This document shows positions 1-8,794 of a DNA stretch of 39,562 nucleotides, piece after piece (within the stretch, counting starts at the first letter, position 1; each line of letters starts with the position of its first letter). A program made the position numbers and the translations under genes. Origin of the DNA: an uncultured Bacteroidota bacterium (GTDB taxonomy: Bacteria > Bacteroidota > Bacteroidia > Chitinophagales > UBA8649); the NCBI GenBank assembly GCA_937139485.1, contig CAKZQD010000096.1:1-39562 (forward strand), given 5' to 3'. The notes under the pieces are model-generated. The model was not told the origin of the DNA and made no database searches. It was given only the letters and a program-made list of their open reading frames with translations.

Positions 1-879
1 AATGCACCACTTTTACAAATGATAGGCTTTATACAAAGCGGGCAAGATGCAAAACTTAGCTTGGAAAGGCTTTCAGAAATACATCAAAAAGAAGACGAAA
101 CAGATGCTGATTTAGAAAGCATTAAAGAACTTCCATTAAATAAAAATTTAAACTTTGAAAATGTAGATTTTCATTATAGCGGTCCACAGTCAGAAAAAGT
201 TTTAGATAATATCAATTTAAAAATAGAAGAAGGAAAAATAACCGCAATAGTTGGAACTTCTGGAAGTGGAAAAACAACTTTACTTAAATTATTGATGAAG
301 TTTTACGAACCAACTGTTGGGACTTTAAAAATAGGAAATACTTTATTGAAAAACATCAACAACAAAACCTGGCGAGAAAAACTAGGAACGGTAATGCAAG
401 ACGGATTTATATTTTCTGATACGCTTGCAAAAAACATAGCCGTAGGACAAGAAAAAATAGATAAAGAAAAATTGCTGCAAGCAGTTCAGAAAGCCAATTT
501 GGAAGCCTACATTTCTGGTTTGCCGTTAGGTTTCAACACCAAAGTAGGGCAAGAAGGTATAGGAATGAGCCAAGGACAAAAACAGCGTTTATTGATAGCA
601 AGAGCAGTATATAAAAACCCAGAAGTAATGCTTTTTGACGAAGCAACAAATTCTTTAGATGCCAATAATGAGAAAATAATTATGGAAAACTTAAATAATT
701 TCTATAAAAACAAAACCGTGCTTATAGTAGCACACAGACTAAGTACAGTAAAAAATGCCGATAAAATAATAGTATTAGAAAAAGGAAAAATCATAGAAGA
801 AGGAAACCATAGTGATTTGACAAATTTAAGAGGCGCATATTACAAATTAGTAAAAAATCAGTTAGAACTTGGGAATTAA
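1..879 (+). CDS. ABC transporter, C-terminal ATPase part (bacteriocin/peptide-exporter type), truncated by window start
   Basis: Frame is open to base 1 (NAPLLQMIGF...); Walker A GTSGSGKTT, signature GMSQGQKQR, Walker B VMLFDEATNSLD, H-loop VAHRLSTV. Confidence 0.93.
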   Translation, partial: NAPLLQMIGFIQSGQDAKLSLERLSEIHQKEDETDADLESIKELPLNKNLNFENVDFHYSGPQSEKVLDNINLKIEEGKITAIVGTSGSGKTTLLKLLMKFYEPTVGTLKIGNTLLKNINNKTWREKLGTVMQDGFIFSDTLAKNIAVGQEKIDKEKLLQAVQKANLEAYISGLPLGFNTKVGQEGIGMSQGQKQRLLIARAVYKNPEVMLFDEATNSLDANNEKIIMENLNNFYKNKTVLIVAHRLSTVKNADKIIVLEKGKIIEEGNHSDLTNLRGAYYKLVKNQLELGN

Positions 880-899
880 TAGGTTTTTTAGTTTTATAT

Positions 900-1012
900 G
901 TTCTACAGTTACTCAGTTCTTCTGTTAAACTGTAACTAAAAAACCGAAAAACTGGTCAACTGAATAACCGAAAAACTGAATCAACTGAATAACTGGTCAA
1001 CTGAATAACTAA
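900..1012. repeat. Degenerate octamer-repeat array (AACYGAAT-type), with an antisense-oriented left part
   Basis: cagttactcagttcttctgtt ... aaccgaaaaactggtcaactgaataaccgaaaaactgaatcaactgaataactggtcaactgaataact, directly read. Confidence 0.8.
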
Positions 1013-1015
1013 AAA

Positions 1016-1399
1016 ATGGCAAACATTAACAATTTTGAAGAATTGAAATCTTGGCAAAAATCAAGAGAATTGTGTGCTTATGTGTTTAAGTTGACGAATA
1101 AAGAAAACTTTAAAAGAGAATTTTCATTAAAAGATCAAATAATAAGGTCATCGGGTTCTGTGATGGATAATATTGCCGAAGGATTTGACAGAATGAGTCC
1201 AAAAGAATTTAGGCGATTTTTATTTTATTCAAAAGGATCTTGTTCAGAAGTAAAATCGCAGTTATACAGAGCATTTGACCAAAATTTTATAACAAAAGAA
1301 GAGTTTAATAAATGTTTTAAACTAGCAGTAGAATGCAATAATCTGATAGGAGGATTTATAAACTACCTAGAAAAGTGCGACAAACAAAAAACTAAATAA
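1016..1399 (+). CDS. four helix bundle protein (S23 / 23S rRNA intervening-sequence protein family)
   Basis: Characteristic ELKSWQKSRELCAYVFKLT...IIRSSGSVMDNIAEGFDRMSPKEFRRFLFYSKGSCSEVKSQLYRA. Confidence 0.92.
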   Translation: MANINNFEELKSWQKSRELCAYVFKLTNKENFKREFSLKDQIIRSSGSVMDNIAEGFDRMSPKEFRRFLFYSKGSCSEVKSQLYRAFDQNFITKEEFNKCFKLAVECNNLIGGFINYLEKCDKQKTK

Positions 1400-1472
1400 C
1401 CGAAAAACCAAAGAACAGAATAACCGAATAACCGAATAACTAAATAACCGAATAACAGAACAACTGATTATT
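1396..1472. repeat. Octamer-repeat array (aaccgaat/aactgaat units)
   Basis: aaccgaataaccgaataactaaataaccgaataacagaacaactgatt shows an exact 8-nt period. Confidence 0.85.
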
Positions 1473-1474
1473 AA

Positions 1475-2758
1475 ATGGAAATAAAAGACATAAATATAAA
1501 AAGCGAAGAAGTTGAAGAAATTTTGGGAACACCACCAAGCAGTATTTTGCGTTGGGGAGTTAGCGTTATTTTTTTTGCAGTAATGATGCTTTTGGTATTT
1601 AGTTATGTTATTCAATACCCAGATGTTGTAAAAGGAGCCGCAACTATTACCACACAAAACCCACCAATAAAAGTAAATAGTTTTGCGACTGGAAATGTGT
1701 TAGAAATTTTTGTAAAAGATCAAGAAAAAGTTTTAGAAAAGCAAAAACTGGCATTAATAGAAAATACAGCCAGTTATAAAGACGTATTAAAAACCGAAAA
1801 ACTTATTTTAGAGTTAGACACGGCTACAAATATTTCTGAAATATCTTTTTCTAGTAAAAGAAAATCTTTAGGAGAAATTCAAAACGAATACAATAATTTT
1901 TTAAGCACATACAATACACTAATATTTTTTTATGAAAACAACGTAGAAGCCGAAACCAACAAATCTATTATTTCTCAAATAAACCAAGTAGAAAACCAAT
2001 ACAAAAGGCTTTTAAATCAAAAGTTTTTATTGACTTCAGAATTAAAAATTTTAGAAAAACAAATAAATGAACGTAAAGCACTCTTAGACAAAAATGTAAT
2101 TTCTAAAGAAGAGTATGAAGCATTTAAAGTAGAATATTTTCAAAAAAAGCAGCTTGTAGAAAATCTAAAAATAAGAATAAGCGAAAATAGAATAAACAAA
2201 ACCAATTTAAAATCTAATATTTCTAACAATAGCTACACAAGAGTTTTTAAAGACAACGAAACCTTAATGAAATTTGAAGAAGCAAAAGATCTTCTAATAT
2301 CAAGAATAGAATGGTGGAAAAAGAAATATTTAATCATTGCACCAATTTCTGGTTATATAGCTTTTGATAAAATAAATACCAAAAATCAAAGAGTAAATAC
2401 AAACGAAAACATATTTACCATAGTACCCGAAACAAATCAAATTATTGCAAAAATAAAAGTTCCTATGACAGGAATTGGAAAATTGAAAAATGGTCAAAAA
2501 ATATTGCTAGACTTAATGAGTTATCCTTCGGCAGAGTTTGGTTATTTAGAATCTGAAATTAAAAATATCTCTTTAATTCCAAATGAAGAAAACCTTTATT
2601 TAATAGAAGCTAAACTTCCCGAAAAATTAATAACCAGCTACGACAAAGAAATTCCATTCAAATCTGAACTGCAGGGAACAGCCAGCATTATTACCGCAAA
2701 AAAAAGAATTTCTGATCGTATTTTTGAAAAATTTAGAGCACTGAGCAAATCTAAATAA
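1475..2758 (+). CDS. HlyD family secretion protein / periplasmic adaptor
   Basis: N-terminal TM segment, long coiled coil, APISGYIAFDKI lipoyl-like motif, IVPETNQIIAKIKVPMTGIGKLKNGQKILLDL. Confidence 0.9.
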   Translation: MEIKDINIKSEEVEEILGTPPSSILRWGVSVIFFAVMMLLVFSYVIQYPDVVKGAATITTQNPPIKVNSFATGNVLEIFVKDQEKVLEKQKLALIENTASYKDVLKTEKLILELDTATNISEISFSSKRKSLGEIQNEYNNFLSTYNTLIFFYENNVEAETNKSIISQINQVENQYKRLLNQKFLLTSELKILEKQINERKALLDKNVISKEEYEAFKVEYFQKKQLVENLKIRISENRINKTNLKSNISNNSYTRVFKDNETLMKFEEAKDLLISRIEWWKKKYLIIAPISGYIAFDKINTKNQRVNTNENIFTIVPETNQIIAKIKVPMTGIGKLKNGQKILLDLMSYPSAEFGYLESEIKNISLIPNEENLYLIEAKLPEKLITSYDKEIPFKSELQGTASIITAKKRISDRIFEKFRALSKSK

Positions 2759-2844
2759 AGTACAAAAAAAAATTACACTACTATCTAACTAAGAATGATA
2801 ACAATTTTTTTTATGCTGATATTATAAAACAATATCTTTGCAAA

Positions 2845-3324
2845 ATGTTATTCAATTTTAGAAAAAAAATATCGCCAAGAAATGCGAAAATTCTTTTAAA
2901 CCTTTACCCACCATTTATATTTAATAGAATAAAAATTCAGTCTATTTCTAAAGATTTTACAGAAGTAAAGGTAAAAATTAAAAAATCTATCTGGAATAAA
3001 AACATGGCAGGAACTATATTTGGCGGTACACTTTTTAGTGCTGCAGATCCATTTATAGCAGTTATGTACTGGCAGATATTTTCTATTCGGTTTAATAAAA
3101 AAATAATTGTTTGGTTAAAAAGTGCTGAAATAGTCTACAAAAAACCAGCCGATACAGATATGTTTCTTTATTTTAAAATAGATGAAGAAGAAATTTTATT
3201 AGCAAAAAAAGATTTAGAAGAAAAAGGAAAACACGTTTCGGAGTATTTTGTAGACTTAAAAAACAAGCAAGGCGAAGTGTGTGCAATTGTAAAATTAAAC
3301 TCATATCTTGGTAATCCGAGATAA
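2845..3324 (+). CDS. DUF4442 domain-containing protein (hotdog thioesterase-like)
   Basis: KNMAGTIFGGTLFSAADPFIAVMYWQ is typical of DUF4442. Confidence 0.8.
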   Translation: MLFNFRKKISPRNAKILLNLYPPFIFNRIKIQSISKDFTEVKVKIKKSIWNKNMAGTIFGGTLFSAADPFIAVMYWQIFSIRFNKKIIVWLKSAEIVYKKPADTDMFLYFKIDEEEILLAKKDLEEKGKHVSEYFVDLKNKQGEVCAIVKLNSYLGNPR

Positions 3325-3604
3325 TTAATTCACCCTTTAAAATTAGCTATAAAAATTCTTGCTTTTTTAGGTTTCGCCAGTACTCTTCAGTCAGAAACCT
3401 CAATGGTTTAAAACACTGTTACGACTCCTTTCTTCAAAGGAATGACCTTTAGATTAGCATTTGATAATTTGGTAGTAATTAGAGATTCAATTTAAAGAAA
3501 AAAGTATTCAAGTTGCATAAAAATTAAATTATTAAAGAATATTTAGTAATGTAAAATTTATTGAAAATTTAAACTTAGCTAAAAAATATTGCTTTAGAGT
3601 TTTA

Positions 3605-3819
3605 CAACGGTTTATATTCCATTGAATATCGTATTTTTAAAGCACTTTATTTCTAAACTTACCTTACAACAATCTTGAATGGTTTTGGAAAAGAAAAAAT
3701 TCGTTTTAAATACTATACACATCATCATATAAACAAAGGTGGAAAAATGTACTATTATGTTTATGATATTGCTTGGATGTCTTTTGCTGAAGATGATATT
3801 TTGATTGTATGCGACTAGA
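3605..3819 (+). pseudogene. Decayed ORF of unknown family (one internal stop)
   Basis: Same-frame reading NGLYSIEYRIFKALYF*TYLTTILNGFGKEKIRFKYYTHHHINKGGKMYYYVYDIAWMSFAEDDILIVCD*; protein-like composition but interrupted. Confidence 0.4.
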
Positions 3820-3827
3820 TTTTTTTT

Positions 3828-3899
3828 GCGTTAAGGATTGTAGCGGCATCCTTTTTTCTTTTTTAGAAAAAAGATAGAGCGAAAAGCCTGTTTAAACGC
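3828..3899. repeat. Intergenic repeat-like / potentially structured element (AGCGGcAtCC ... AGCGaaAAGCC)
   Basis: gcgttaaggattgtagcggcatccttttttcttttttagaaaaaagatagagcgaaaagcctgtttaaacgc; ends pair gcgtt/aacgc, internal T/A-rich hairpin. Confidence 0.55.
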
Positions 3900-3980
3900 C
3901 TTTATATTTATGATTTACGATTTTGTTTTACTATATATAGTCTTGTTTTTTTGTGGTTTTTGACTTGTTTTTTAATAAAA

Positions 3981-4012
3981 AAAAGGACAATTCAGTAATG
4001 AATTGTCCTTTT
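3981..4012. terminator. Bidirectional Rho-independent terminator
   Basis: Perfect 14-bp stem aaaaggacaattca-gtaa-tgaattgtcctttt, A/T-rich flanks; lies just downstream of the minus-strand RND gene. Confidence 0.9.
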
Positions 4013-4037
4013 TGGTATTGGGTAATTGGGTTTTGTT

Positions 4038-7000
4038 TTATTTGAATAATCTGCTCAATCTATAAGACATTCTATCGAAGATTAAGATTAATACTGGAAC
4101 GATTACTAGCGTTAGGAATGTAGCAAAGGTTAATCCGTAGATAACGGTCCAAGATAGTGGTCCCCACATGAGCATATTGTCGCCGCCCATATAAAACTGA
4201 CCGTCAAACTGTGTGATGAGTGTGTAGAAATTTACATTGAAACCTATGGCAAGCGGTATAAGTCCTAAAACGGTGGTAATAGCGGTAAGCAATACTGGTC
4301 TTAGTCTGGTTCTACCTGCGGTAACTAGTGCTTCGGTAATTTCTGCTCTCGACATTTGGTTTGGATCGGTATAGCCTTTTTCTTCCATAATTCTGTCTCT
4401 TGTCAAGAAGGTGAAATCTATCAATACAATAGCGTTGTTTACAACTACTCCGGCTAGTGAAATAATACCAATCATCGTCATAATGACTACAAAACTATCG
4501 CCAAAGATAGAGAGTCCTAAAAATACTCCAATAGTACTCAAAACAATAGAAATCATAATGATAATAGGCGTAGTAAGCGAGTTGAACTGCATTACAATAA
4601 TCATAAAAATTACGAATACGGCTATCAAGAGTGCTTTTCCTAAAAACGCCATAGATTTGGCTTGTTCTTCTTGTTCTCCGGTAAATTCTATGCTGTAACC
4701 ATCTTTTAGGTTTGGAACTATTTGTTCGTCTATCATTGGTTTCAGCTCGGCTATAATTTCGTTGGCATTGAAACCGTCTGTAAGGTTAGAATAAAGTGTT
4801 ACTACTCTATCTAAATCTACAGATCTTACTTGACCTATAGAGTTGCTGTATTCTATGTTTGCAATTGCAGAAACTGGTATTTGTTTTATTCTTCCGTCTG
4901 CTTGGTCTCGGTAAGTTATTATTACGTTTCTAAGTGTTTCTAGGTTGTAACGTTGGTCGTCTTGCAATCTAAGCATAATTGGATAGTCATCGTCTCCTTC
5001 TTTGTATTTAGAAACTTCTTTTCCAAAAAGTGCTGTTCTTAAATCGCCTGCTATTTGTGCGGTAGACAAGCCGTAAGTTCTTGCTGCGTCTCTATCTATG
5101 GTAAGAATTAGTTCTGGTTTTCCAGAGTCTAGGTCAGATTTCAACTCATCGATACCTTGTACGCCCGATTTTTTTATAAGTGTTCTTACTTGGTCTTGAA
5201 CTTTTAATAATTCTGTATAATCTAAACCAGAAATAGCAATATTGATAGGTGGCCCTGTAGGTGGGCCAGCTGGTGGTTTTCCTATAGAAACTATGGCTCC
5301 AGGAATTTCGCCTACAAGTTCTTCTATTTCTTTAAGTGCTGCAAAAGCGTCTAGTTTTTCGTGTGGTCCTTTGTCTCTGAGTTCATATTCTACAAAAGAA
5401 ACGGTTATTTTAGCTGCGTTTGGTTTTACACCAGCATCTTCTCCTGCACGCCCAGAGTTAGGATCTACGGTTCCTGTTCCTATATTGGTCAAAATAGCTT
5501 CTATGTGTCCATCTTCGCCACCTAGTCCGTACTTTTCAAGACCTTTTATGAGTCTTTGTTCTACTTCTCTAAGGGTTTTGTTGGTTTTTTCTATATCTGT
5601 TCCTGTAGGGAAATCTATCAGTACATTGGCATAAGCTGGCGATGTTTCTGGAAAGAATTCTACCTTTGGCTGGCTCGATGCGAAGTATGCTATAGTTCCT
5701 ACAAAAAGTGCAAAGTTGAATAAAATTAAAAGTATTGGCGTAATACCTTTTAATGCCCAAGCTACAAATTTTGAATATGCGTTTTCTAGCACTACTAAAA
5801 ACTTAGTTTGAAATAGTTTAGATAAAGGCTCAAGTAAAAATACATTTAATACAGTAATAATAACTAATAATAAAACTAGGTTTCCTAAAAGTACCACATT
5901 GTAGTTTCCTGTAGTATATCCAATAATAGATACTGCTAAAAATAATACTGTAACTACTGCCAAAATAAGCCAAAACTTCCATTTAGGTTTGTTTGATTTA
6001 TTTAAATCTTGCACTCTCATAAAGAAAGAGGTCAAAACTGGGTTGATAACCAAGGCTACAAAAAGTGAAGAAGTTAATACTATAATTAAAGTTATCGGTA
6101 AATACTTCATAAACTCACCCATTATTCCGTCCCAAAAAATTAATGGAATAAATGCGGCTAGGGTAGTAGCGGTAGAAGCAATAATAGGAATAGCCACTTC
6201 ACCAACACCTTCTTTTGAAGCGGTAATGAGGTCTTTGCCTTCTTCCAATATTCTATAAATATTTTCTACTACAACTATACCGTTGTCTACAAGCATTCCT
6301 AAAGCTAGTACTAAAGAAAAAAGTACCATCATATTTAAGGTAACGCCCATAAAGTTTAGCACCATAAAACTAATAACCATACTCATAGGAATAGCCACAC
6401 CTACAAAAAGTGCGTTTCTCAAGCCTAAAAAGAAAAGCAATACCAATACGACCAATATAACTCCAGAAATAATAGAGTTTTGAAGGTTAGAAAGCATTGA
6501 TTCTGTTTGCTTTGAGGTGTCATTGGTAATAGTAACAGATAAATCGTTTGGAAATTCACCTTTTGCTTTGGTTACTATTTTTTTAATTTCTGCAACGGCA
6601 TCTAAAAGGTTTTCGCCACTGGCTTTCATAACATCTAAAGAAATTACTGGATTTCCAAAAATACGAGCATAAGAATCTGCTTCTTTTGCTTCAAATTTTA
6701 CTGTGGCTACATCTCTTAGTTTTACAATTTCTTGAAACTGATTTTTGATAATAATGTTTCCAATTTGCTCTTCTATGCTTGGTTCTGTAATAGATTTTGG
6801 TTTTTGAAATTCGCCAACTATTCTTATAGAACGTCTGTTTTTGTTTACTAGTAAATCTCCAGCAGATATAGTTTTGTTTTCGTAACCAATAGCGTCTTCA
6901 ATATCTCTAAAGCTTATTTCTAAGCCTTCCATTTTGTTTTTGTCTACTTCTATTTTTACCTCTTTCTGTTCTGCGCCTCTTACTTCTACTTTAGAAATTT

Positions 7001-7562
7001 CAGTAAGGTTTTCTATTCTATCTTCTAGGGTTTCGGCGTAGTCGTTAAGTTCTTCTAGCGTGTATCTTTCGCCGTATACGTTTATGTTTATAACAGGTAC
7101 AGAAGAGAAGTCCATTTCAAAAATATTGGGTTCTACATCCATATCTGAAGGTAGGTCGCCTCTTATTTTGTCTACAGCATCTTTTACTTTGGTAAGTGCT
7201 TCGGTAACGTCTGTATCAAAATCGAACTCTACAATGGTAGTAGAATAATCTTGAATAATGGTAGATTTTATCTTAGAAATACCTGTAATGGTATTAATTT
7301 CTTTTTCTACGTGACGTGTAATGAGGTTTTCCATATCCAAAGGCGAGTTACCTGCGTAAGTCATACCTACATATATAGTAGGAATACTTATTTCTGGAAA
7401 GTTTTCTTTAGGCATAGATTGGTATGCGCCAGCTCCAGCTACCAAAAGCAAAAGCATTAACAAAACAACTGTAGTTCTGTTTTTTATAGAGAAACTAGAC
7501 AACCAAAAATTTCTTGGTGCATCTTTTTCTTTTAGCTCTGTGTTATTTATATTCTTGTTCAT
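4038..7562 (-). CDS. Efflux RND transporter permease subunit (AcrB/HAE1-like)
   Basis: 1174 aa; repeated TM blocks, LALGMLVDNGIVVVENIYR, AGVVVNNAIVLIDF, GRTRLRPVLLTAITTVLGLIPLA. Confidence 0.96.
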   Translation of the reverse strand: MNKNINNTELKEKDAPRNFWLSSFSIKNRTTVVLLMLLLLVAGAGAYQSMPKENFPEISIPTIYVGMTYAGNSPLDMENLITRHVEKEINTITGISKIKSTIIQDYSTTIVEFDFDTDVTEALTKVKDAVDKIRGDLPSDMDVEPNIFEMDFSSVPVININVYGERYTLEELNDYAETLEDRIENLTEISKVEVRGAEQKEVKIEVDKNKMEGLEISFRDIEDAIGYENKTISAGDLLVNKNRRSIRIVGEFQKPKSITEPSIEEQIGNIIIKNQFQEIVKLRDVATVKFEAKEADSYARIFGNPVISLDVMKASGENLLDAVAEIKKIVTKAKGEFPNDLSVTITNDTSKQTESMLSNLQNSIISGVILVVLVLLFFLGLRNALFVGVAIPMSMVISFMVLNFMGVTLNMMVLFSLVLALGMLVDNGIVVVENIYRILEEGKDLITASKEGVGEVAIPIIASTATTLAAFIPLIFWDGIMGEFMKYLPITLIIVLTSSLFVALVINPVLTSFFMRVQDLNKSNKPKWKFWLILAVVTVLFLAVSIIGYTTGNYNVVLLGNLVLLLVIITVLNVFLLEPLSKLFQTKFLVVLENAYSKFVAWALKGITPILLILFNFALFVGTIAYFASSQPKVEFFPETSPAYANVLIDFPTGTDIEKTNKTLREVEQRLIKGLEKYGLGGEDGHIEAILTNIGTGTVDPNSGRAGEDAGVKPNAAKITVSFVEYELRDKGPHEKLDAFAALKEIEELVGEIPGAIVSIGKPPAGPPTGPPINIAISGLDYTELLKVQDQVRTLIKKSGVQGIDELKSDLDSGKPELILTIDRDAARTYGLSTAQIAGDLRTALFGKEVSKYKEGDDDYPIMLRLQDDQRYNLETLRNVIITYRDQADGRIKQIPVSAIANIEYSNSIGQVRSVDLDRVVTLYSNLTDGFNANEIIAELKPMIDEQIVPNLKDGYSIEFTGEQEEQAKSMAFLGKALLIAVFVIFMIIVMQFNSLTTPIIIMISIVLSTIGVFLGLSIFGDSFVVIMTMIGIISLAGVVVNNAIVLIDFTFLTRDRIMEEKGYTDPNQMSRAEITEALVTAGRTRLRPVLLTAITTVLGLIPLAIGFNVNFYTLITQFDGQFYMGGDNMLMWGPLSWTVIYGLTFATFLTLVIVPVLILIFDRMSYRLSRLFK

Positions 7563-7607
7563 TTAAAACTTTTTTGTGTGTAAAATGTAAAGTGGAATGA
7601 TTAGAAA

Positions 7608-8753
7608 TTACTTTTCAGAAATTTCTAAAATATCTCCATCTAAAACATCTCTAAAACCTGCATCAATAATTCTTTGACCAGGCTCTAAACCTTCAGTTAT
7701 AACAATTTGTCCATTGTAAGAGTTTCCTATTTTTACAATTACTTCTTTAGCTTTTGCTTGGCTTGAAGCGGTATCTACTGCATAAACGTAAAATCCTTGT
7801 GGCGATTTTTGAACCAAGTTTGCAGGTACAGTAATTACATTGTTTGCTTGATCGCTTTTAATTTTTACTTTAGCCAAAAGATTTGGTTTTAGAAAGCCAC
7901 CTTTATTTGGAATAGATGCTACTACTGCAAATGTTCTGTTGTTGCTATTTATAGACTGACTTACAGATTTTACTTTAGCATCGATAGTTTTGCCTAAAGT
8001 TGGAAACTCTACAGAAACGATTTCGCCCATTTTTACTTTTCCTAAATATGTTTCTGGAATGTTTACTTCCACTTTCATATTGTTTAGGTTTACTACGTTT
8101 ATGGCAGTCATACCTGGCGAAGCTAATTCGCCTACTTTAAGGTTTACTTTATCTACTTTTCCTGCTATTGGCGATTTTATATTTGCTTTTGCCAACTGTG
8201 TTCCAAGTGTTCTTTTTTGGTCTAAAAGCGCATTGTAATTATTTTTTGCTTGAAGAAATTCTATTTCAGAACCTATGTTTTTGTCCCAAAGTCTTTTTCT
8301 TTTTTCAAAAACATCTTTTGCTAAACTTAGTGCGGTTTCTATTTCTGCCATTTGGCTGGCTACTATAGAATTGTCTAGTTTCATTAATACTTTTCCTTTT
8401 GAAACTTTTTGACCTTCTACTACATAAACTGCTTTTACTAAGCCGCCCATTTCTGAAGTGATGTTTACATTGTTTTCTGCTTGGCTAGTTCCTTGTACTT
8501 CTACAAAAGCGGTAAATGGTTTTTTTTCTAGTGTTAAAGTTGTTACCAAAGTTTTCTTTACTTCTTTGTTGCCTTCAAGATTTTTGATTTCAGCTTGTAG
8601 GGCATCTAATTTATCTTTAAGTTCTTTAATTTCGGTATTTATTTTTTTTGCTTCAGCTTTTTTTCCTTTTAGAGAAGTGTCTTCTTTTGCTCCACAAGAA
8701 AAAAGTACTAGTGTAAGTACAAGAATGCTAAATTTTAATATATTTTTTGTCAT
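7608..8753 (-). CDS. Efflux RND transporter periplasmic adaptor subunit (lipoprotein MFP)
   Basis: Lipobox LVLFSCGAKED; TSEMGGLVKAVYVVEGQKVSKGKVLMKLD and IKSPIAGKVDKVNLKVGELASPG lipoyl halves. Confidence 0.94.
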   Translation of the reverse strand: MTKNILKFSILVLTLVLFSCGAKEDTSLKGKKAEAKKINTEIKELKDKLDALQAEIKNLEGNKEVKKTLVTTLTLEKKPFTAFVEVQGTSQAENNVNITSEMGGLVKAVYVVEGQKVSKGKVLMKLDNSIVASQMAEIETALSLAKDVFEKRKRLWDKNIGSEIEFLQAKNNYNALLDQKRTLGTQLAKANIKSPIAGKVDKVNLKVGELASPGMTAINVVNLNNMKVEVNIPETYLGKVKMGEIVSVEFPTLGKTIDAKVKSVSQSINSNNRTFAVVASIPNKGGFLKPNLLAKVKIKSDQANNVITVPANLVQKSPQGFYVYAVDTASSQAKAKEVIVKIGNSYNGQIVITEGLEPGQRIIDAGFRDVLDGDILEISEK

Positions 8754-8794
8754 TTCGATTTATATTTAGTCTTTATTTTTAGATAGAATTTTTA

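Noticed and set aside
1016-1399. Diversity-generating retroelement (Avd-like four-helix protein)
   Set aside because: No reverse transcriptase or TR/VR template repeat pair is visible nearby.
900-1472. CRISPR array interpretation of the octamer arrays
   Set aside because: Unit is only 8 nt, degenerate and contiguous with no spacers; no cas genes in the window.
1367-1657. Minus-strand ORF, 96 aa
   Set aside because: Its tail reads the octamer repeat (SVIRLFSYSVIRLF) and it overlaps antisense to the start of the clear HlyD gene; no family features.
4411-7460. Several plus-strand ORFs (4411-4698, 5242-5634, 5989-6258, 6283-6483, 7060-7248, 7251-7460) and minus 5569-5760
   Set aside because: Antisense or out-of-frame shadows of the RND permease CDS.
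7990-8769. Plus-strand ORFs 7990-8238, 8168-8368, 8458-8769
   Set aside because: Antisense shadows of the MFP gene.
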